A stretch of 11,890 nucleotides of DNA, from NCBI RefSeq assembly GCF_000611645.1, contig NW_014011830.1, positions 1-11,890 of the forward strand, given 5' to 3'. The notes under the pieces are model-generated. The model was not told where the DNA came from. It did not search any database and was given only the letters and a program-made list of their open reading frames with translations. Shown here piece by piece: positions 6,701 through 11,890 of the stretch (position 1 is its first letter; every line of letters begins with the position of its first letter). Both the position numbers and the translations under genes were made by a program. Source of the DNA: Monoraphidium neglectum. Lineage: Eukaryota > Chlorophyta > Chlorophyceae > Sphaeropleales > Selenastraceae.

Positions 6701-9209
6701 GTTGAGCAGCTTCCTTCGGATGCTGCACGCTGAGCCTGCTAAGAAGGCCAGCCCGTCCCCCGCCCCGGCAAAGAAGGCGGGCACTTCCCCTGCCCCAGCC
6801 AAGAAGGCAGGCACCTCCCCCGCCCCGGCCAAAAAGGCCGCCGCCTCCCCACCCGCCGCTGCCAAGCCTGCTACCTCAGCCCCTGCGCCCAAGCCCGCTG
6901 CGCCGAGCGGGCCCATTGTCACAATCAAGGGCGTGCAGGTGCGCACCACAAAAAAGCGCGCTTGCTCCGCCTGCACTGCAGGGCCGCTGGCTGATGTTGC
7001 CACAGCCAAACTCTCACAAGGCTGCCGCGCCAGGAATGCTGCTGGTCGTTTTAATCTCAGGGAGACGCCCGCCTTCTGCAGTGTTCAGCTACACCACACC
7101 TTGCACTTTTTAGCTAGTATCGCGTGCATCATGCACACATGTGCGCACACATATACGTGCACATACACGAGCGCACGCCTACACACATACGCCTACACAC
7201 ACGCCTAAACACACGCCAACACACACACACACACACGCCATACACTGAACACATCACACGTAAACGTGCGCAGAACTCTGCCAAGGTGATTGGCACGGAC
7301 CTGGTTGGTGGCAATGTGACGATCCACGTCATCGACAACGTGCTGCTGCCCGCCACCGTGAGTTGACACCCCTGCCGGCACATCAGCCACCATCACCCCT
7401 GTCGCACCCTCCGGCGTGACCGGACCCGCTCATGCGCAAGAGCTGCCCCGGGGAACGCCAGATGCCCTTGGCGTGCACCGGCCGGCGAGGCCTAGTTCAC
7501 AGCTCAGCACCCCCTCTCAAGGGGTGTTCTGGAGAGCTCGTGACGCGTGATTCGCCCCCCTCCTATGTCGTAATCCGATGCTGTACTCCGACCGCCGATG
7601 GTCTGCCGCCAGGAACCAGCTCAAAGCAAAGGAAACACCCCACCACCACCACCACCACCACCCTCGGCCCCGCAGGTTTTCAAGACCATCAAGGACGCGC
7701 TGGCCTTCAGCCCCTCGGTCTCCGCGCTGTCGGTGCTGGCCGCTGACGACACAGTGCTGAAGAAGGCCTTTGCAGACCCCACCACCAACATCACCCTCTT
7801 CGCGCCCACCACCAAGGCAAGGGAGGGCTCTGCGCTTGGACCTGCACCTCCGCCGCCACCGGCCCTGCTTCCGCACCACGGCGGTGTCCAGAGGGATTGC
7901 AATGATTGCGGTACCCTACAGAGGCGGCCTTGCCAGCCGCGCCCCTGCCTGTTCAATTTCTACAGCCCAGTGTGTCAACTGCACCCCTGCGCTCCACTCA
8001 ACAAAAGCACTCCACTGTCGCCCACATGCATTCCAACAGTCAATCGAGGATGTCGCCAACGGCGCTGTTACCGGCAAGCTGTTGCAGACAAAGGACTCGG
8101 TGCGTCTGTCGGGGTTGTTGCTGTCCTGGAATCCCCCCCCCTCTCGTGTTCGCCGTGAGTAGGCGCGCTCTGGACCCTCCGGCCCCTGACTGCTCTTTGT
8201 CGTGTTGTGCGCTGGCCCTGCCACATCACCAATGCGCCACCTCACCGAGGTCAAACAGGTGTCTGACGACTCACCGGGGCGCACCCAACAGCCTTGTTGA
8301 GAGTGAAAATCCTGCTCACCCTGTGCCGTGTATGCCGCGCATTCCACGGTGCCCCATATCATGAAACCGCCAGGTCAGCAAGATCCTGCAGTACCACGCC
8401 GTGAAGGGCGCGCGCCTGGAGCCGTCCTTCACCGGCCAGGGCACCGTCAAGCTGCCCACGCTGCTGGCCGGCCACAGCGTCCAGCTGTCCAAGGTGAGCC
8501 TGATTTGATGCGTGCGCGGACGCCCTGTGATCCGGGCCGCCGGCTTGCAAACCACAAGGAACTGTTATGCTTGAGTTTGAGGCTCTGTGCTAGACTCAGG
8601 AGGCTGACTGGGTGGTCGCAGCCCCACAAATTCAAGTCCAGTCTTGTGCTCAACGGGTGCGTGACCGGGTATCACCACGCGCCAGAGTTGATTCTGGTAG
8701 CGCAGTCCTCCTCCGCATCCTCCCCGCCCCACTCGTTGCAGCTCGCCTCCACTCCGCAACGCACGCTGGCCCGCCTGCCTACGCTCGCAGGTCATCACCC
8801 CGGCCACAGACTCGACCGAGGCCACGGGGGTGATTCAGGTGTTGGCGGACAGCGAGGGCGCCCAGCCCCACATCGTCAAAAAGCACAACATCAGTGAGCA
8901 ACGGCGCAAGCAGGATTGCAGAGGCCTCAAACTCTCGCCTGCTTTTGCACCACCCCTGCGTCCTGGGTGCTGCAGCATGTGCCTCAGGCTGAATAACTAC
9001 ATCACCCGGCGTATGCTGCCCTTCTGTTTGGGCGCCTGCGATCCCTCCTTCTCCCAGGCCCTAGCCCATGACTCATCGCGGCCTAATATCTGCGCCTCTC
9101 ACCCCACCTCTCTCACCCGGCTGCTCTATGTGTCTTTGTCACCAAACTTACAGTTGCAGGCGCAAGCTATGTCAACGTGATTGACGGCGTCCTCATCCCC
9201 AAGATCTGA
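3660..9209 (+). CDS. Secreted two-FAS1-domain (fasciclin-like) glycoprotein with a sequon-rich insert in domain 1, 15 exons
   Basis: Proposed exons: 3660-3708, 3810-3970, 4265-4381, 4607-4759, 4953-5165, 5363-5524, 5657-5998, 6147-6446, 6654-6938, 7274-7357, 7676-7816, 8040-8099, 8374-8493, 8791-8893, 9154-9209. They sum to 2346 nt (781 residues plus TGA). Introns are GT-AG except one GC-AG (7817-8039). Residues 1-16 ([16 protein letters not shown]) look like a signal peptide with an AxA-type cleavage site; 23-70 are Pro-rich. FAS1-1 has TIFAPSNA (102-109), YH at 140-141 and VIDNVLLP. It is split at about residue 177 by ~407 residues and resumes near 584. FAS1-2 (623-781) has [10 protein letters not shown] at 696-697 and [11 protein letters not shown]1 domains mediate adhesion in cell walls and matrices. 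No GPI signal or membrane segment follows the last domain. The first two exons and the acceptor at 4606 are the least certain parts. Confidence 0.85.
5657..5800 (+). repeat. Direct repeat, first copy (5' part of the third cassette exon)
   Basis: These 144 bases match 6147-6290 without gaps. By hand I count nine differences, only two codons of which change the residue (His/Gly and Lys/Arg). The 3' part of the preceding intron (about 5586-5656) also resembles the intron before the second copy (about 6073-6146), so the duplication took in intron DNA. Confidence 0.85.
6147..6290 (+). repeat. Direct repeat, second copy (5' part of the fourth cassette exon)
   Basis: This is the partner of 5657-5800. 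Beyond it the two exons diverge: the first continues with a long run of Asn-Ala-Thr and Asp-Ala-Thr units, the second with Lys-Ala, Arg-Ala and Asn-Ala units. Similarity resumes in the SASAIK tail. The unequal middle fits expansion and contraction of the short repeats after duplication. Confidence 0.85.
6741..6857 (+). repeat. 30-bp tandem repeat encoding [14 protein letters not shown] units
   Basis: Three full 30-base units (6741-6770, 6771-6800, 6801-6830) and a partial fourth lie in exon 6654-6938. Each encodes ten residues, Lys-Lys-Ala-x-(S/T)-Ser/Pro-rich-Pro-Ala. Clustered Ser-Pro and Ala-Pro dipeptides are the glycomodules that are hydroxylated and O-glycosylated in plant and algal arabinogalactan proteins, here with a Lys-rich character. 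The exon head ([10 protein letters not shown] then GRHLLSS) echoes the heads of the sequon cassettes. Its tail, [10 protein letters not shown], returns to FAS1 sequence. Confidence 0.8.
7133..7260. repeat. CA-rich tract in fasciclin intron 6939-7273
   Basis: Imperfect CA/TACA/CGCA repeats with a purer CA run at about 7219-7236, ending close to the acceptor at 7272-7273. The short Thr-His open frames through it are repeat artefacts. Confidence 0.85.
7640..7662. repeat. (CCA)n trinucleotide tract in fasciclin intron 7358-7675
   Basis: About 23 bases of CCA repeats end 13 bases before the acceptor AG at 7674-7675. Like the CA tracts, it sits where the polypyrimidine tract of the intron is expected. 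Confidence 0.85.
7817..8039 (+). other. GC-AG intron inside FAS1 domain 2
   Basis: The exon ends CACCAAG and the intron begins GCAAGG, which matches the strong AG|GCAAG form of non-canonical GC donors. No GT donor nearby keeps the FAS1 reading. Joining AAG to TCA at 8040 gives FAPTTK-SIEDV, which lines up residue for residue with FAPSNA-AITAL in domain 1. The acceptor CCAACAG at 8039 has a weak pyrimidine tract. Confidence 0.65.
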
Positions 9210-10485
9210 TCATCCACTGCTCAAGCGCTGCTCAGTGATCTGGAGGGATCTGCACGAGATCTTGCCCAGCATCACACCAGGCAGCGACACCCCTAGATGC
9301 GCCACGCTGCACGGCACAGCCTTCGTTCTCGCCACGCAGGAGTGGTTGGGTCTGGCGGGCGTTGGCTGATTTGGCGACCTGGCCCACCGTTTTCCTCGCC
9401 TCCCTGACCGTCACTGATCATATGATCTGGGCTGCCTTGGGACAGCTCAGTCTGCAACCCTGGTGCGGGCAAGCTCAACGGCTGCCTGCTGCGCCCTTCC
9501 TGAAGACAACCCCGCACGCCATCACGGCCACTTGACCCGCAATTCCACTCGAGGTTTGCCTGGACACCAGCTGGGCCACAGATGCACCTGCTGAGGCTGA
9601 GGCAAACCACCCACGTGCCGCTGGGCCAGCATCCCCTGCCGTGCTGCTGCAGGAGGGTGTTGGTGCAGGATGCCGTAAAGCGCAGTGCCCCCCCTCTTAC
9701 CCTCTACAACATCGGTGCATCCATGGCCGCACAGCACAAACAAGCAGGGGCACGCCCATATCTAGGGGCATGCACGGAAGATGGAGAGTTGCGGGTTTCA
9801 ATGGATGGAAGCTTACCAGCTGCTGTCAACCATAACGGCCTGCTGGCTGCGCATGCACAACTGCTGTGCTGTCAACTTGAAGAAGGCCACACCACGCATT
9901 GAGCGGTCGGCTCAATCCCATGTGGTCATAACAACAACCAGCACTTGTACCTGGAATACATGTTGCGTGGCGGGAATTCCTGTGGTCTGCTTGTGCTTGA
10001 GCATTGATTGTGTGTGTGGCACATCATGCCGAAGCAGTCATGGGCAGACACCACACGGCTAGCGACTATATTGAGGCGCTCCATCTGCCGATACAGTCTG
10101 GTCATGTCATTGGACGCACGCAACAGTGAGGCTAGTGCTTTTCATGAGCCACCAAGCAAGCTTGCCTGCACTGTGTGCGCGGCACCTGCTGGGCAGTGCA
10201 GAGTCTTAGAGGAAGCTGAGGGTATGTGCCTGCGAGCTTGAAAGGAGCTCGGCATGGGGATGATGCCACAACGTTCAGCCGTTACACAGGATTGCTTGGG
10301 GTTGAGGAGAGGACTTGCAGCAGGATATTGCAAGGGGGGGGGGTGCAAACAGGGTGTGAGTGTGCATGATAGCCCCGCTGCGCACGCGCATGTATGGTTG
10401 AGCGCGGTGGCAGCCATTCAGCAGTGCTCTATCTTGCAAAGGGAGCACATCTCGCTGGCAAAGACAAGAACTGCAACAAATCCCA
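9210..10485. other. Non-coding: probable 3' UTR of the fasciclin gene and intergenic DNA
   Basis: No domain, motif or splice-consistent exon chain was recognised on either strand. Open frames of up to about 100 codons occur (for example 9582-9902 +), but they show no recognisable protein family. No TGTAA was found on the + strand, so the transcript end cannot be placed. A minus-strand TGTAA (TTACA at 10282-10286) is present without a supporting gene. A perfect 12-base palindrome, GATCATATGATC, lies at 9416-9427, and a run of ten G at 10334-10343. Confidence 0.5.
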
Positions 10486-10560
10486 TCACACACACCTACA
10501 TGCCCACAAACACACACACATACTCGCACATCACGACACCCATACCGCCATCACAGCTCA
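10486..10560. repeat. CA-rich simple repeat, intergenic
   Basis: Interrupted CACACA/ACATAC repeats similar in composition to those in the introns. No gene covers them. Confidence 0.75.
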
Positions 10561-11624
10561 CACGCTCATTGCTTCCAAATCCTGAGGCCATCGGGCCGTC
10601 ACAGTGCCCTCCAAGTGCACAAGGAAAAGGGAGCTTCGGGGCACACGGCAACCGGCTGGGCGTGATCATCCCCTGCCGGCAGCTTTGGTGTGCGCCTGTC
10701 TGGCGCAGCGAAGGAAACGCAAACGCCACAGTTTTTCACGGCTCCCCGTCTACGAGCCTTGATAGCATGTGGGGGGGGGGGGCGCCGTTGCCTCGTCGTG
10801 CGTTCGGTGCGCTCAAAGCGAGATTGACTTGATGCGGCCAAAACACGCCTCGCTGGAGCTTCAAAACCGCTGGTGACGCAAATGCAGACACATCGCATGC
10901 GTTAGTGGCGGCCTCTTCAACCGATGCCGGCCAGAGGCCAGCAGAAAAGCGGACAGTACATGGCCAGAGGGGCGCGTAGTTGCCGCGGCGCCCTTCCCTG
11001 CCGTGCCAGCATGCCAACTGCAGTCATGCATCCCTGATACCAGGTCTGGGCCTGCCACTGCTGTGGGCCGGGCAGGGCGTCTGTGCGCCCATCGGCCATG
11101 CACTGCCAAGTGCACCCATCTTGAAAATGCAGCACGCACAAGGAGACACGGGAATGCGGCACCCTGCCGGGGTTGTCGCGGGACTGAGTGGTGTGGGCAG
11201 GTTCGGATGGAGAGAATCAACCGATTGACGGGGCCGCAGTCTGCTGCGATGGCAGCAGGGATTGCGGCCGGGGGACGCAGGGGCCGGGCTGGGCTCCAGG
11301 GGCGCCCCAGGGCAGGGGCCAAGGGCAGCACAGAGCGCGGCGGGGGCGTCTTGTGTGCCCCCACGGGGCCGCAGGCAGGCGGGACATCCCTGCCTTTGGC
11401 CCCTGGTGGAACGTGATAGCAACGAGTATGAGTAATGGACGCGCAAACGCGCCCGATAGGTGTAGGCGTTTTCAAGTTTGGCAAGGTTTGCCAAGATTCT
11501 GTCTTGTGGACGGTGTGCCAAGCCGACGCCCTGAGCAGAGTGTGTGATGTATAACTGGGTGTGTCGAACAAAACTCTGTAGTGTGTGTGGGTTGCATCAA
11601 TCGAAAGCCCTGACTGAGGGCGCG
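10561..11624. other. Intergenic DNA with no supportable gene
   Basis: I see no recognisable protein or RNA gene. A run of twelve G lies at 10771-10782. The longest open frame is on the minus strand (10861-11805, 314 codons). Its product is rich in Pro, Arg, His and Cys without any motif, as expected from GC-rich non-coding DNA. Confidence 0.45.
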
Positions 11625-11890
11625 ATGTGGGTAGAAGGCGAAGGATATGCGCCGCGCCAAGCCTCGCGCTCGCGGCGCAGCAAGCCACGCAGTAGCGGGC
11701 GTCGCAGGGTGCTGGTGGGTGGGCGCGTGGCGCACGAAAGAGCCTCGGCGCCGCTCCAGGAAGCTGTTGATAGTCGAGCAGCGGGACGGGGCGCCGATGT
11801 CTCAAAAGGAATCACAAGAAAGCTGAGCCTAACGGCAACCAAAAGCCCCAACACGCCTGCCATCAAGCGTGAGATTGAAGGGTGCCCGCA
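11625..11890 (+). CDS. Possible first exon of an unknown gene, cut by the window end
   Basis: ATG at 11625 opens a frame of 88 codons that is still open at the window edge. The product is basic, with Arg/Ser-rich stretches near the start and a later segment RKLSLTATKSPNTPAIKREIEG that has Thr/Ser-Pro sites. I do not recognise a family. A GTGAGA at 11869 could be a splice donor. On the opposite strand, an ATG at 11865 (reading left) begins a hydrophobic stretch, MAGVLGLLVAVRLSFLVI, which could equally be a signal-peptide exon of a minus-strand gene. Either or neither may be real. Confidence 0.2.
   Translation, partial: MWVEGEGYAPRQASRSRRSKPRSSGRRRVLVGGRVAHERASAPLQEAVDSRAAGRGADVSKGITRKLSLTATKSPNTPAIKREIEGCP

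Noticed and set aside
7124..7366. 80-codon + strand open frame through a CA-rich tract
   Set aside because: Only its 3' end (7274-7357) is real FAS1 coding sequence. The upstream Thr-His repeats are intron microsatellite.
9582..9902. 106-codon + strand open frame downstream of the fasciclin gene
   Set aside because: No family resemblance and no splice-site or signal evidence. It is most likely a chance frame in a 3' UTR or intergenic DNA.
10861..11805. 314-codon minus-strand open frame
   Set aside because: Its length is easily reached in GC-rich DNA. The product has no motif, domain or sensible composition, and no splice or promoter support.

Overview
The window looks like nuclear DNA of a green alga, most likely a chlorophyte or trebouxiophyte. 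The coding DNA is GC-rich and most third codon positions are G or C. The genes are broken into many short exons by GT-AG introns of roughly 100-400 bases, often with GTGAG donors. There are (CA)n microsatellites, and a TGTAA element of the kind chlorophytes use as a polyadenylation signal lies downstream of the first gene. No bacterial-type operon, RNA gene, CRISPR array or transposon was recognised. The lineage is an inference from style, not from a marker gene.

Layout. (1) Positions 1-2221, + strand: the last five visible exons of a ubiquitin-specific protease, with its 5' part (including the catalytic Cys box) outside the window. (2) 2222-3659: the probable long 3' UTR of that gene, with TGTAA at 2966-2970, then the promoter/5' region of the next gene. 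(3) 3660-9209, + strand: a fifteen-exon gene for a secreted protein of about 781 residues with two FAS1 (fasciclin) domains. (4) 9210-11624: no gene that I can support, only simple repeats. (5) 11625-11890: a weak open frame running off the right end that may be the first exon of another gene.

The main point of interest is the fasciclin gene. Its first FAS1 domain is interrupted by about 400 residues encoded by five consecutive in-frame exons (4953-6938). Four of these are diverged copies of one cassette filled with Asn-Ala-Thr N-glycosylation sequons (24 sequons by hand count). The fifth carries a Lys-rich Ser/Ala-Pro tract like the O-glycosylated part of arabinogalactan proteins. All five exons are phase 0 at both ends and divisible by three, so any of them could be skipped without a frameshift. 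If skipping occurs, the gene could make isoforms with different glycan loads between two conserved adhesion folds.

The two genes lie in the same orientation. Nothing in the sequence suggests that they work together: one is predicted to act in the cytosol or nucleus, the other in the cell wall or extracellular matrix.
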